From positions 124,001 to 188,000 of the forward strand of contig NZ_NPKO01000004.1 of assembly GCF_008329605.1 (NCBI RefSeq): a stretch of DNA of 64,000 nt, in the 5' to 3' direction. This document shows, piece by piece, positions 1 through 8,952 of this stretch. Source of the stretch: Mycolicibacterium sp. P9-64. GTDB taxonomy: Bacteria > Actinomycetota > Actinomycetes > Mycobacteriales > Mycobacteriaceae. The notes under the pieces are model-generated. The model was not told the origin of the DNA and searched no databases. It worked only from the letters and a program-made list of their open reading frames with translations. Position 1 is the first letter of the stretch. Every line of letters starts with the position of its first letter. The position numbers and the translations under genes were made by a program.

Positions 1-179
1 TCCCACCTCATGGCTGCAGGGTACCCGCGCAGATGCTGGGACCGCGGGTACGCGACGGCGGGCGCTCCGCGGCGGTGCTTCGGTGGCGAGCAACTTCTTC
101 TGCAGTGTTTAGCCAAATTATCGCCGGGGTAATTCAAGATCACGCGTCACAGGGGCGCCCCTAAAACAAGGAGGCCGAC

Positions 180-389
180 ATGCGCGGTGGCGGAATCATC
201 GGAGTCGTCGTACTGGTCTGGCTGTTGATCGGCATAGTGGCCGCGTATCAGCGCGACTACTTCAAGACCTCTGAAAACAACTGTGCCACAGCCGGAACCA
301 TTGCACTGACCGTGGTAGCCGGTCCGTTGAACTACGCCGGGGTCAACCCGAAGGTCACGAGCTGCAACATTCCCGAGCCGAGCAAGTAA
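180..389 (+). CDS. Small conserved mycobacterial membrane/secreted protein (69 aa)
   Basis: The start is fixed by a strong AAGGAGG ribosome site seven bases upstream. Residues 5-24 form one hydrophobic segment that could be a membrane anchor or an uncleaved signal. The rest is about 45 residues with two cysteines (in NNCATA and TSCNIP) that could pair outside the membrane. I recognise it as a short conserved mycobacterial protein of unknown function, usually found beside a DUF6131-like gene, as here (the next gene starts 40 bases on). No enzymatic motif is visible. Confidence 0.75.
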   Translation: MRGGGIIGVVVLVWLLIGIVAAYQRDYFKTSENNCATAGTIALTVVAGPLNYAGVNPKVTSCNIPEPSK

Positions 390-428
390 CTGCCCGGTTC
401 GCAAGCCCAATCACGAAGGAAGGTCGTC

Positions 429-584
429 ATGATCGCCATTGGAGTCATCTTGCTCATCCTGGGATTGATCTTTGCGGTCCCGATCCTCACCTACATCGGT
501 GTGGTCGCGCTCGTCGTCGGCGCGGTGTTTTGGATACTGGGTGCGGCCGGGCACGCGGTCGGCGGCCGCAAGGTCTGGTACTAG
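429..584 (+). CDS. DUF6131-like small membrane protein (51 aa)
   Basis: This 51-residue protein starts at ATG 429 behind GAAGGAAGG. It is nearly all hydrophobic: two predicted membrane helices (about residues 3-19 and 21-43) and a short basic tail, GGRKVWY. Length and pattern fit the actinobacterial DUF6131 family, function unknown. It forms a co-directional pair with the preceding small gene. Its TAG stop lies in a CTAG that also supplies the stop of the convergent TetR gene, so the two genes overlap by four bases. Confidence 0.7.
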   Translation: MIAIGVILLILGLIFAVPILTYIGVVALVVGAVFWILGAAGHAVGGRKVWY

Positions 585-1198
585 CCCCGCGCGGCAGAGC
601 CGAGTGCCGCCACGGTCATCGCGCGCAGAACGGCGCGCGATGACCGTGCCGTCTCGGCTGCAGTGACCTGCTTGACGCTGTGCGGGGTCGAGTTCAGCAA
701 CCCGAAGGTGGCATGTGCCATCAGCCGGGCGTCGTCCTCCCCGAGCGTGGGGTCGAGGTCACGCTGGACCTGCACCCAGAGTTCGACGTACTGCCGCTGC
801 GACTTGCGTACCTGGCGCTTTGCGGACACGGGGAGATGGTCGAGGTCGCGATCCTGGATCCGGATCAGGTCGGATTCGCCAAGCGCGAAGTCCAGATGGA
901 AGTCGATCAGCCCATTCAGGGCTTCTTCAGGGGTGTCCGCGCGGTCGACGACGTCCCTTCCGCCGGCGAGAAGCCGCGCGCTGATGCCGACCAACAGTTC
1001 CACCAGGAGCGCTTCCTTGTTGGGGAAGTGCCGGTAGATCGCGGGCCCGCTCACCCCGGCCGCGGCGCCGATGTCCTCGAGCCGGACGGCGAGGAATCCG
1101 CGTTCTGCCATCAACCGTTCGGCTGCGGCGATGAGCTGCGACCGACGATCCGACTTGGCCTTGCTCCGCCGTGTCTCGGCAGGGGTCGTGGTGGTCAT
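581..1198 (-). CDS. bkaR: TetR-family repressor, BkaR-like
   Basis: A TetR-type one-component regulator. The N-terminal helix-turn-helix covers about residues 20-65, with the family signature LEDIGAAAGVSGPAIYRHF. The C-terminal ligand domain is about 140 residues. I chose ATG 1198 (205 aa) because GGAGGCAGGA sits just upstream. An in-frame ATG at 1225 has no ribosome site and would run into the operator. It is divergent from the accD1-accA1-fadE operon, the same arrangement as M. tuberculosis Rv2506 (BkaR), which represses branched-chain keto-acid catabolism. The shared promoter region holds a nested palindrome at 1230-1270, so autorepression and operon repression are likely. The orthology is from memory of gene order, not a search. 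Confidence 0.85.
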   Translation of the reverse strand: MTTTTPAETRRSKAKSDRRSQLIAAAERLMAERGFLAVRLEDIGAAAGVSGPAIYRHFPNKEALLVELLVGISARLLAGGRDVVDRADTPEEALNGLIDFHLDFALGESDLIRIQDRDLDHLPVSAKRQVRKSQRQYVELWVQVQRDLDPTLGEDDARLMAHATFGLLNSTPHSVKQVTAAETARSSRAVLRAMTVAALGSAARG

Positions 1199-1229
1199 TC
1201 CTGCCTCCGGCTCGATGGTGGACATTTCG

Positions 1230-1270
1230 GTTAATCGTCACTAACATACCATCAGTTAGTCATGATTAAC
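1230..1270. promoter_or_regulatory. Nested palindromic operator for the BkaR-like repressor
   Basis: Two perfect inverted repeats share one centre at position 1250. The inner pair is ACTAAC (1240-1245) and GTTAGT (1255-1260). The outer pair is GTTAATC (1230-1236) and GATTAAC (1264-1270). The site lies between the divergent TetR and accD starts, 20 bases from accD. Symmetry and position are typical of a TetR operator controlling both directions. Confidence 0.75.
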
Positions 1271-1289
1271 TCAACGGACGGGTTCTGTG

Positions 1290-2873
1290 ATGTCTACGCG
1301 GGTATCGCATCGCGAGCAGCATTTGGTGTTGGTCGAACAGTTGCGCGCGAAGTTGGCCACCGCCTCGCTCGGCGGGTCGGCAGGCTCGAGGGAACGTCAC
1401 GTCAGCCGCGGCAAGCTGCTGCCACGTGACCGGGTCGACGGCCTGCTCGACCCGGGCAGCCCGTTCCTGGAGCTGGCGCCGTTGGCCGCCGATGGCATGT
1501 ACGACGACGAGTGCCCTGGCGCCGGGCTGATCGCCGGCATCGGCCGGGTGTCCGGCCGCGAGTGCATGATCGTGGCGAACGACGCTACCGTCAAGGGTGG
1601 CACCTATTACCCGATCACCGTGAAGAAACACCTTCGCGCACAAGAGATCGCGGGCCAGAACCGGCTGCCGTGCATCTACCTCGTGGACTCCGGCGGCGCA
1701 TTCCTGCCCCGACAGGACGAAGTCTTCCCCGACCGCGAGCACTTCGGCAGAATCTTCTTCAACCAGGCCAACCTCAGCGCACAGGGCATTCCGCAGATCG
1801 CCGCGGTGCTCGGATCCTGCACTGCGGGAGGTGCATACGTGCCCGCCATGAGCGACGAGGCCGTCATCGTCCGCAACCAGGGCACCATCTTCCTCGGTGG
1901 GCCACCCTTGGTGAAGGCCGCGACCGGCGAGGTCGTGACGGCGGAGGACCTTGGCGGCGGTGACCTGCATTCCAAGGTCTCCGGCGTCACCGACCATCTT
2001 GCACACGACGACCGCGACGCCTTGCGCATCGTGCGACGGATCGTCTCGACGCTGGGCCCGCGGACCGCAACGCCGTGGGACGTCACGCCAACCGTCGAGC
2101 CGATCGCCGATCAGACCGAGCTGTACGACGTGGTGCCCATCGACTCCAAGGTGCCCTACGACGTCCACGAGGTGATCACCCGCATCATCGACGGTCCTTC
2201 CCCCGGCGCTTCGCTTGCCCAAGGTGGTGGCGACTTCGCCGAGTTCAAGGCCGAATACGGCACGACGCTGGTGACCGGGTTCGCCCGCATCCACGGCCAC
2301 CCGGTCGGCATCATCGCCAACAACGGCGTGCTGTTCGGCGAATCCGCTGTCAAGGGTGCGCATTTCATCGAGCTGTGCGACAAGCGTCGGATACCCCTGC
2401 TGTTCCTGCAGAACATCGCCGGCTTCATGGTGGGCCGCGACTACGAGGCCGGTGGCATCGCCAAGCACGGCGCCAAGATGGTCACCGCCGTCGCATGCGC
2501 GCGGGTGCCCAAGCTGACCGTCGTGATCGGCGGCTCCTACGGCGCAGGCAACTACTCGATGTGCGGCCGGGCGTACTCGCCGCGGTTCCTGTGGATGTGG
2601 CCGAACGCCAGGATCTCGGTGATGGGCGGTGAGCAGGCCGCATCGGTGCTCGCGACGGTCCGCGGAGACATGACGCCGGAGGAGGAAGAGGAGTTCAAGG
2701 CGCCGATCCGCGCGCAGTACGAGCATCAGGGCAACCCGTACTATTCCACGGCACGGCTCTGGGACGACGGAGTGATCGATCCCGCCGACACCAGAACCGT
2801 GGTGGGGCTGGCACTTTCGGTTGTCGCACAGGCTCCGCTCGAGCCCGTGTCCTACGGCGTCTTCAGGATGTGA
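1290..2873 (+). CDS. accD1: Acyl-CoA carboxylase carboxyltransferase subunit (3-methylcrotonyl-CoA type)
   Basis: The beta subunit of a biotin-dependent acyl-CoA carboxylase. It moves carboxyl from biotin to an acyl-CoA, by context 3-methylcrotonyl-CoA from leucine. At about 527 aa it has family length. It carries both carboxyltransferase halves, with oxyanion-type glycine stretches at [13 protein letters not shown] (N half) and [16 protein letters not shown] (C half). The C half also has [11 protein letters not shown]. Start codons GTG 1287 and ATG 1290 are adjacent; ATG has the better spacing from GGACGGG. It opens the operon, and accA1 begins one base after its stop. M. tuberculosis AccD1 (Rv2502c) holds the same place. 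Substrate identity is inferred from the neighbours. Confidence 0.9.
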   Translation: MSTRVSHREQHLVLVEQLRAKLATASLGGSAGSRERHVSRGKLLPRDRVDGLLDPGSPFLELAPLAADGMYDDECPGAGLIAGIGRVSGRECMIVANDATVKGGTYYPITVKKHLRAQEIAGQNRLPCIYLVDSGGAFLPRQDEVFPDREHFGRIFFNQANLSAQGIPQIAAVLGSCTAGGAYVPAMSDEAVIVRNQGTIFLGGPPLVKAATGEVVTAEDLGGGDLHSKVSGVTDHLAHDDRDALRIVRRIVSTLGPRTATPWDVTPTVEPIADQTELYDVVPIDSKVPYDVHEVITRIIDGPSPGASLAQGGGDFAEFKAEYGTTLVTGFARIHGHPVGIIANNGVLFGESAVKGAHFIELCDKRRIPLLFLQNIAGFMVGRDYEAGGIAKHGAKMVTAVACARVPKLTVVIGGSYGAGNYSMCGRAYSPRFLWMWPNARISVMGGEQAASVLATVRGDMTPEEEEEFKAPIRAQYEHQGNPYYSTARLWDDGVIDPADTRTVVGLALSVVAQAPLEPVSYGVFRM

Positions 2874-2874
2874 C

Positions 2875-4872
2875 ATGACTTCACGACTCTTCGACACCGT
2901 TCTGGTCGCCAACCGTGGTGAGATCGCGGTGCGGGTGATCCGCACGTTGCGGGACATGGGCATTCGTTCGGTCGCCGTCTACAGCGACGCCGACGCAAGT
3001 GCGCGGCACGTCTTGGAAGCCGATGCGGCCGTCCGTCTTGGTCCCGCTCCTGCACGGCAGAGCTACCTGAACATCGACGCCGTCGTCGGAGCCGCCGTCC
3101 GCACCGGCGCGCAGGCAGTGCATCCCGGGTACGGATTCCTCTCGGAGAACGCGGAATTCGCGGCCGCGTTGGACCGGGCGGGCATCGTGTTCATCGGCCC
3201 GCCGGCGCAGGCCATCGCCACCATGGGTGACAAGATCGCGGCCAAGGCGGCCGTTTCGGCGTTTGGCGTGCCCGTGGTGCCAGGTATCTCCAGGCCCGGT
3301 CTCACGGACGCCGACTTGATCGAAGGCGCAGAGCAGGTCGGCTATCCGGTGCTCGTCAAACCGTCCGCAGGCGGTGGCGGCAAGGGCATGCGCATGGTCG
3401 AGCAGCCGGTCGACCTACCGGCAGCGCTGGTCTCCGCGCGCCGCGAATCGGCCGCCGCGTTCGGCGACGACACGCTGTTCCTCGAGCGGTTCGTGTTGGT
3501 GCCGAGGCACATCGAGGTACAGGTGCTCGCCGACGGCCACGGCAACGTCGTTCACCTCGGCGAGCGTGAATGCAGCCTGCAGCGCAGGCACCAGAAGGTC
3601 ATCGAAGAGGCTCCATCACCACTGCTGGACCCGGCCACCCGCGCCCGCATCGGAGCCGCCGCGTGCGACACCGCCCGAAGCGTCGACTACGTCGGTGCCG
3701 GAACCGTCGAGTTCATCGTCGGTGCGGCGAATCCCGACGAGTTCTTCTTCATGGAGATGAACACCCGGCTGCAGGTCGAGCACCCCGTGACGGAGATGGT
3801 GACGGGCGTCGACCTCGTCGAGCTCCAGGTGCGCATCGCAGCAGGGGAGAAGCTGCCCCTCGCTCAGGACGACGTCGTGATGACGGGGCACGCGATCGAA
3901 GCCAGGGTCTATGCCGAGGATCCCGCACGTGACTTCCTGCCGACCGGTGGTCACGTGCTGGAGGTGACCGACCCGTCCGGTGCCGGTGTGCGTGTCGATT
4001 CGGGTATCTACGCGGGAACCGTAGTCGGCAGCGACTACGACCCGATGCTGGCCAAGGTGATCGCCCACGGCGAGGACCGGACCGCGGCGTTGCGGGGTCT
4101 CGACCGAGCCCTCGCGCAGACCGCGGTGCTCGGTGTGGTCACCAACGTCGACTTCCTGCGCTTCCTGCTCGCCGACCCCGACGTGGCCGAAGGCCGTCTC
4201 GATACCGGCCTGCTGGACCGCCGGGTCGGCGACTTCACGTCGCCTTCGGCGGGCGACGACGAGTTCGCTGCCGCAGCGGCTTACCGGTGGCTGCGGTACT
4301 GGCAGACGGCCACCGGCGATCCGTGGTCGGCGCCGACGGGGTGGCGGATGGGTGAGACCGCGGCGACCGTACTTCGCCTGCGGTCGGGGGTGCGCACCGA
4401 TCACGTCCGCATCGTCGGCACCCCGCGGTCGGCGACCGTCGCCGTCGAAGGCGGTGAAACACGTTCGCTGACAGCAAGTCTTGACGGCGACGCGCTCACC
4501 GTCGCGCTGGACGGGTTGCGGGCTCAGTACCGGGTCGCCGACTCCGGCCACCAGATCTGGCTTGCCGGGGATGACGGCGTCACCCTGCTCGAAGAGGTGT
4601 ACGAGCCACCGGTGCGGCCCGACGACGAACACGTCGGCAACGCCGAACTCGCCAGCCCCATGCCCGGTTCGGTGGTGGCCATCGGCGTCAGCGACGGCGA
4701 CCAGGTTGCCTTGGGCACCGTCGTCGTCACCGTCGAGGCGATGAAGATGGAACACCAACTGTCCGCGCCGGTCGACGGCACCGTCGAGCTACTCGTCGCC
4801 GTCGGCGACCAGGTCAAGGTGGGCCAAACACTGGCCCGAATCACCGTTTCAACCGAGGAGCCACCGTCATGA
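2875..4872 (+). CDS. accA1: Biotin carboxylase/biotin carrier alpha subunit (3-methylcrotonyl-CoA carboxylase type)
   Basis: This 665-aa alpha subunit carries the ATP-dependent biotin carboxylase (about residues 1-450) and a C-terminal biotinyl domain. Visible motifs are the N-terminal [14 protein letters not shown], the glycine-rich ATP loop [12 protein letters not shown], the [13 protein letters not shown] active site segment and the biotin attachment lysine in VEAMKMEH near residue 625. ATG 2875 follows the accD1 stop by one base, so the subunits are translationally coupled. Its own stop overlaps the acyl-CoA dehydrogenase start by four bases (ATGA). It should form a complex with AccD1, as known for M. 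tuberculosis AccA1-AccD1. Confidence 0.92.
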   Translation: MTSRLFDTVLVANRGEIAVRVIRTLRDMGIRSVAVYSDADASARHVLEADAAVRLGPAPARQSYLNIDAVVGAAVRTGAQAVHPGYGFLSENAEFAAALDRAGIVFIGPPAQAIATMGDKIAAKAAVSAFGVPVVPGISRPGLTDADLIEGAEQVGYPVLVKPSAGGGGKGMRMVEQPVDLPAALVSARRESAAAFGDDTLFLERFVLVPRHIEVQVLADGHGNVVHLGERECSLQRRHQKVIEEAPSPLLDPATRARIGAAACDTARSVDYVGAGTVEFIVGAANPDEFFFMEMNTRLQVEHPVTEMVTGVDLVELQVRIAAGEKLPLAQDDVVMTGHAIEARVYAEDPARDFLPTGGHVLEVTDPSGAGVRVDSGIYAGTVVGSDYDPMLAKVIAHGEDRTAALRGLDRALAQTAVLGVVTNVDFLRFLLADPDVAEGRLDTGLLDRRVGDFTSPSAGDDEFAAAAAYRWLRYWQTATGDPWSAPTGWRMGETAATVLRLRSGVRTDHVRIVGTPRSATVAVEGGETRSLTASLDGDALTVALDGLRAQYRVADSGHQIWLAGDDGVTLLEEVYEPPVRPDDEHVGNAELASPMPGSVVAIGVSDGDQVALGTVVVTVEAMKMEHQLSAPVDGTVELLVAVGDQVKVGQTLARITVSTEEPPS

Positions 4873-6032
4873 GCGACTTTCTGTCCACCGGCACGCTGCC
4901 CGATCACTATGAGCAGCTGGCCAAGACTGTCCGCGACTTCGCCAAGAGCGTCGTCGCGCCGGTCTCCGCCAAGCACGACGAGGAGCACTCGTTCCCGTAC
5001 GAAGTGGTGGCGGGGATGGCCGACATGGGTCTGTTCGGCCTGCCGTTCCCCGAGGAGTACGGCGGCATGGGCGGCGACTACTTCGCGTTGTGCCTGGCGC
5101 TCGAGGAACTGGGCAAGATCGACCAGAGCGTGGCCATCACGTTGGAGGCCGGGGTGTCGCTGGGGGCGATGCCGGTGTACCGCTTCGGCAACGACGCGCA
5201 GAAACAGGAGTGGCTGCCACTGCTTGCCAGCGGTAAGGCACTCGGCGCGTTCGGATTGACGGAGGCAGGCGGCGGCACCGATGCAGGCGCCACCAAGACC
5301 ACGGCCCGACTCGAGGACGACGGCCACTGGGTGATCAACGGCTCCAAGCAGTTCATCACCAACTCCGGCACCGACATCACCAAGCTGGTGACCGTCACCG
5401 CGGTGACGGGGGATGTGGGTGGCAAGAAGGAGATCTCGTCGATCCTGGTGCCCGTGCCGACGGAGGGCTTCACCGCCGAACCGGCGTACAACAAGGTCGG
5501 CTGGAACGCCTCGGACACCCATCCGCTGAGCTTCGACGACGTGCGCGTGCCGCAGGAGAACCTGCTCGGCGAGCGGGGCCGCGGCTACGCCAACTTCCTA
5601 CGGATCCTGGACGAGGGCCGGATCGCGATCGCCGCGCTGTCGGTTGGCGTGGCCCAGGGTTGTGTCGACGAATGTGTCAAGTACGCCAAGGAACGTCAGG
5701 CGTTCGGCGCGGCCATCGGCACATACCAGGCCATTGCGTTCAAGATCGCCCGCATGGAAGCCCGCGCGCACGTCGCCCGCACCGCGTACTACGACGCCGC
5801 CGCGCTGATGCTGGCGGGCAAGCCGTTCAAGAAGGCCGCGTCGATCGCCAAGCTGGTGGCCAGCGAGGCCGCGATGGACAATTCCCGGGACGCCACGCAG
5901 GTGTTCGGCGGCTACGGCTTCATGAACGAGTATCCGGTCGCACGGCACTACCGCGACAGCAAGATCCTCGAGATCGGCGAGGGGACAACGGAAGTGCAGT
6001 TGATGTTGATCGCGCGGGAAGCTGGGCTGTGA
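4869..6032 (+). CDS. fadE19: Acyl-CoA dehydrogenase, FadE19-like (branched short-chain acyl-CoA)
   Basis: An FAD-dependent acyl-CoA dehydrogenase of 387 aa with all three domains. Signatures are [17 protein letters not shown] (FAD/substrate) and [22 protein letters not shown] near the C-terminus. The catalytic base is expected in IGEGTTEVQ, where the glutamate of EGT is present. Classical isovaleryl-CoA dehydrogenases have AGT at this place, so the enzyme may be closer to the short/branched-chain type. The start overlaps accA1 by four bases. Between the MCC subunits and the hydratase it would supply the enoyl-CoA carboxylated by AccA1-AccD1. Exact chain specificity cannot be read from sequence. 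Confidence 0.88.
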   Translation: MSDFLSTGTLPDHYEQLAKTVRDFAKSVVAPVSAKHDEEHSFPYEVVAGMADMGLFGLPFPEEYGGMGGDYFALCLALEELGKIDQSVAITLEAGVSLGAMPVYRFGNDAQKQEWLPLLASGKALGAFGLTEAGGGTDAGATKTTARLEDDGHWVINGSKQFITNSGTDITKLVTVTAVTGDVGGKKEISSILVPVPTEGFTAEPAYNKVGWNASDTHPLSFDDVRVPQENLLGERGRGYANFLRILDEGRIAIAALSVGVAQGCVDECVKYAKERQAFGAAIGTYQAIAFKIARMEARAHVARTAYYDAAALMLAGKPFKKAASIAKLVASEAAMDNSRDATQVFGGYGFMNEYPVARHYRDSKILEIGEGTTEVQLMLIAREAGL

Positions 6033-6538
6033 CGGGGCCGGCAGCATTCGACAAGAAGGTCGTGGTCCAGCGCGGTCTGTGGTTCGAGGAGCTCGAGCCC
6101 GGCGTGCTCTATCAGCACCGGCCCGGTCGCACCATCACCGAGGCCGACAACGTGCTGTTCACGACGTTGACGATGAACACCCAGGCGCTGCACCTGGACG
6201 CCGCGTTCGCCGATGCGCAGCCGCCGTTCCATCAGCGCCTGGTCAACTCGATGTTCACGCTGTCCACACTCGTCGGGCTTTCAGTAGCACAACTGACGCA
6301 GGGCACCATCGTCGGCAACCTCGGCTTCGGTGAGGTGGCCTTCCCCAAGCCGCTGTTCCACGGGGACACGCTGTACGCGGAGACCGAGGTGACCGACAAG
6401 CGCGAGTCCAAGAGCCGGCCCGGCGAGGGCATCGTGACGTTCTCCCACACCGGGCGCAACCAGCACGGTGACATCGTGGCGACCGCGTCGCGAAAGACGA
6501 TGGTGCGCAAGCGCCCCGCTGACGTCAAGGAGTCATGA
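6029..6538 (+). CDS. MaoC-like hydratase (Rv2499c-like)
   Basis: A 169-aa single hot-dog MaoC-type dehydratase/hydratase. GTG 6029 overlaps the fadE stop (GTGA). The N-terminal segment RGLWFEELEPGVLYQHRPGRTITEADNVLF is typical of this subgroup: it precedes the hydratase helix and includes an ITEAD motif in place of the common D-x(4)-H hydratase pair. FHGDTLYAETEV marks the second strand region. In the leucine route it would hydrate an unsaturated acyl-CoA such as 3-methylglutaconyl-CoA. That role is inferred from its place between fadE19 and citE, which matches M. tuberculosis Rv2499c. Confidence 0.8.
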   Translation: MTGPAAFDKKVVVQRGLWFEELEPGVLYQHRPGRTITEADNVLFTTLTMNTQALHLDAAFADAQPPFHQRLVNSMFTLSTLVGLSVAQLTQGTIVGNLGFGEVAFPKPLFHGDTLYAETEVTDKRESKSRPGEGIVTFSHTGRNQHGDIVATASRKTMVRKRPADVKES

Positions 6539-7356
6539 TGTCGCTGACCCAGACCGGTCCCGGCTGGCTGTTCTGTCCGGCCGACCGTCCGGAACGGTTC
6601 GAGAAGGCCGCCGCCGCAGCCGATGTGGTGATTCTCGACCTCGAAGACGGCGTCGCGGCCACGGACCGGGAGGCCGCCCGCGCCGCGCTGATCGACACGC
6701 CGCTGGACCCCAGCAGGACCGTGGTGCGGCTCAATCCGGCCACTACGCCCGACCACGAGCTCGACCTGTCGGCATTGGCGCGCACCGGGTACACCACGGT
6801 GATGCTGGCCAAGACCGAGTCCGCCGACCAAGTCGCCGCGCTGGCTCCGCTGGACGTCGTGGTGTTGATCGAGACGCCGCTGGCTGCGCTGGTGGTCACC
6901 GAACTGGTCCGGGTCGACAACGCTCTCGGCGCGATGTGGGGCGCCGAGGATCTGTTCGCGGCGCTCGGCGGCACGTCCAACCGCAACGCCGACGGCAGTT
7001 ACCGCGACGTGGCCAGGCACGTGCGGTCGCAGACCTTGTTGGCGGCCAAGGCGTACGGGCGCATGGCCCTGGACTCGGTGTACCTCGACATCAAGGACCT
7101 CGACGGCCTACGGGCAGAGACCGACGACGCCGTGGCGGTGGGATTCGACGCCAAGGTCGCCATCCACCCCACTCAGGTTGCAGTGATCAGAGCCGGCTAT
7201 GCCCCGACCGACGATCAGGCGCGGTGGGCGCGCAACGTGCTCGCGGCGGCACGCACGGAGCGCGGAGCGTTCCAGTTCGAGGGTCAGATGGTGGACATGC
7301 CGGTACTGCGGCGTGCGGAGCGCATCGCCGCGTCGGTGCCGCGCCCCGAAAGCTAG
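6535..7356 (+). CDS. citE: CitE-like beta-hydroxyacyl-CoA lyase (Rv2498c-like)
   Basis: A 273-aa HpcH/HpaI-fold lyase of the CitE subgroup. Visible pieces are the strand-loop ILDLEDGVA near residue 35, the substrate region LIETPLAAL, the metal-binding GAEDLFAALGG and AIHPTQV near residue 220. Two ATGs (6535, 6538) follow AAGGAG; the first overlaps the MaoC stop. M. tuberculosis Rv2498c, in the same operon place, has been linked to leucine and itaconate catabolism. The 3' end shares CTAG with the convergent haem-binding gene. A decayed second copy of this gene's last ~40 codons lies 4 kb downstream at 11322-11448. Confidence 0.88.
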   Translation: MMSLTQTGPGWLFCPADRPERFEKAAAAADVVILDLEDGVAATDREAARAALIDTPLDPSRTVVRLNPATTPDHELDLSALARTGYTTVMLAKTESADQVAALAPLDVVVLIETPLAALVVTELVRVDNALGAMWGAEDLFAALGGTSNRNADGSYRDVARHVRSQTLLAAKAYGRMALDSVYLDIKDLDGLRAETDDAVAVGFDAKVAIHPTQVAVIRAGYAPTDDQARWARNVLAAARTERGAFQFEGQMVDMPVLRRAERIAASVPRPES

Positions 7357-7703
7357 CCCATCGGCATGTCGGGCAGTGGCGCGTTGCAGCGATCCCGGAA
7401 GTCGGCGGCGGCCTGCCGGACACCCTTCAGCTCGTCGCGTACCTGTGGGTTGGCTTGGAAGTACGCCGCGACGTCCGACCGCATCTCATCCCTGGACTTG
7501 CCCTTCAGGCCGGTGAAGAAATCGTTTACGTCGGGATGGGTGAACAGGTAGGCGGACGTCCCCGCGGACACGCCGGACATGACGCCTGCGAGGTCGGCGG
7601 CCGTGCAGTTCGGCGGGTCGGCGGTGGCGGTCGCCACGCTGCCCGCGAGCAGTGAGCCCATGATCGCGGTGGCAGCCATGGCGCCTCGTACTGATTTCAA
7701 CAT
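7353..7703 (-). CDS. Secreted haem-binding protein, haemophore (MHB) family
   Basis: This 116-aa protein has a Sec signal peptide (charged start, hydrophobic stretch, ATADPP cleavage region near residue 30). The mature part matches the mycobacterial haemophore haem-binding family (PF16525 type, the M. tuberculosis Rv0203 group): NCTAADLAGVMSGVSAGTSAYL, HPDVNDFF and NPQVRDEL, with a cysteine at each end of the helical domain (NCT and DRCN). ATG 7703 follows AAGGAG. Known members bind haem outside the cell. It is downstream of another secreted-protein gene on the same strand. Its stop overlaps citE's by four bases, so it lies at the edge of the block interrupting the leucine operon. Confidence 0.8.
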   Translation of the reverse strand: MLKSVRGAMAATAIMGSLLAGSVATATADPPNCTAADLAGVMSGVSAGTSAYLFTHPDVNDFFTGLKGKSRDEMRSDVAAYFQANPQVRDELKGVRQAAADFRDRCNAPLPDMPMG

Positions 7704-7747
7704 GGTCAGCTCCTTCGTTGAATGATATTTCGCCACAGTGGATACGG

Positions 7748-8065
7748 TCATCGCGGTCCGATGCCGCCGCCACCGCCGCCGGGGCGCCCTGGCAAGATGA
7801 CGCCTCCGCCAGGAGGTCGCGGGGGGTTGAGGTCGATGTCAATACCCCAGCCGTCGTCGCAGTACCACGGGTCGGCGCAGTAACCCGGGTACGCCGGTCC
7901 AGCGATCGGCGCATCGGGTCCGCCACCGCGGACCGTGCCCTGGGCGCACACGGTCGCTGCGCCTGCGTTCGTGCAATCCGCCGTGGCGGGTGAGGCGAAG
8001 GTGACGGCGATCGGCGCCATAGCCATGGCGATTGCCAGAATCAGGTTGCGTTTTCTCGAGTGCAT
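7748..8065 (-). CDS. Secreted Gly/Pro-rich mycobacterial protein (105 aa)
   Basis: A signal peptide occupies residues 1-29 (basic start, hydrophobic core, ASPATA cleavage region). The mature part has four cysteines, an aromatic-acidic middle (GYCADPWYCDDGWGID) and a Gly/Pro-rich tail. ATG 8065 is preceded by GAGGAGG. I recognise the pattern as a conserved mycobacterial secreted protein without assigned function. The haem-binding gene starts 44 bases beyond its stop on the same strand, so the two are probably co-transcribed. Confidence 0.7.
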   Translation of the reverse strand: MHSRKRNLILAIAMAMAPIAVTFASPATADCTNAGAATVCAQGTVRGGGPDAPIAGPAYPGYCADPWYCDDGWGIDIDLNPPRPPGGGVILPGRPGGGGGGIGPR

Positions 8066-8370
8066 GGCAGTTCCTCCTCTGTGTGGCGGCCCGCCTCGTG
8101 CATGCTGTCCGGCAACACGCCGGATCCGTCATCGGCGGAGCGTAAGTCTGCGGAGGTGGACGCGCGGCAGATTCGCAATTTCAAGATCTCGGCTCGTTGC
8201 AGCGGGAAGGAAGTCGACAGTTGGCTCGGCGAGTTCATGGAAATACCTGGTGCCCCGAGCCGGGCGCTTGGTCGTATTTCAGATGGGCCTGGCGACGCCA
8301 AGTCCCCACTGTGAGGGCGCAATCGGGTGTTTACTGTCGGCATCACTGGACATCCGCACGAGGGGGCATC
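8066..8370. promoter_or_regulatory. Divergent intergenic region between secreted pair and DyP cassette
   Basis: These 305 bases separate two transcription units running apart and must hold both promoters. I see ribosome sites for each flanking gene (GAGGAGG for the left, AGGGGG for the right). I see no convincing -35/-10 pair, palindromic operator or RNA structure. Confidence 0.4.
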
Positions 8371-8931
8371 ATGGCGGCGAAGGATCAGAATTGGGCTAGA
8401 CCGGCGGCGGTGGCAATTCCCGAAACGGGGTACTTCGAACTCGAGCGGGGTCGGTATGGACCGGTCTACCCGAGGACGCCCGCCTGCTACGGCTTCTCCA
8501 TCATCGCTAAGGTCAAGGAGGGGCGCGAGGCGGCGGTCCGCGCCTATGGCAAACAGATCGAGGAGGCGATCGCGGGCAGCCCGGATGTGCTTGCGCCGCT
8601 CCGCCTGCACTACCTGCGTTGGGTGCTGTTCGACGTCGGATCGGGCCTGCACTTCCAGTATCAGGGCATCTTCGACACCGACTTCGACAAGTACACGGAA
8701 GACGCCGTGCAGCTGTTCAGCGCAACCGGCATTACGACCGTGTTCACGAATCTCGAAGGGTTCCCGGAAGATTGGAAGGAGAACCCGGACGCGTTCGTCA
8801 AATTCGTCCGGGACCACCAGTGCCCGAGCTTCCTGGAGTACGGCGAGTATCCGTACGTGACGGCCGATGAGATCAAGAAGGCGCTTCGGCTGAAGGCGGC
8901 CTTCTCCGACATGCTCGACCAGATGCAGTGA
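8371..8931 (+). CDS. Uncharacterised 186-aa protein paired with DyP peroxidase
   Basis: No named family is recognised with certainty. The protein is soluble, with no signal peptide or membrane segment. The middle stretch (LHYLRWVLFDVG, then FQYQGIFDTDFDKYTEDAV, then FTNLEGFPEDW) has the strand-helix rhythm of the dimeric alpha+beta barrel seen in the DyP/chlorite-dismutase superfamily. It lacks an obvious haem-ligand motif. ATG 8371 follows AGGGGGCATC. The DyP peroxidase starts 21 bases after its stop, so they are almost certainly co-expressed. Relation to the barrel fold is inference from pattern. Confidence 0.65.
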   Translation: MAAKDQNWARPAAVAIPETGYFELERGRYGPVYPRTPACYGFSIIAKVKEGREAAVRAYGKQIEEAIAGSPDVLAPLRLHYLRWVLFDVGSGLHFQYQGIFDTDFDKYTEDAVQLFSATGITTVFTNLEGFPEDWKENPDAFVKFVRDHQCPSFLEYGEYPYVTADEIKKALRLKAAFSDMLDQMQ

Positions 8932-8952
8932 GCCTCGCCGGAACAGCAACCG

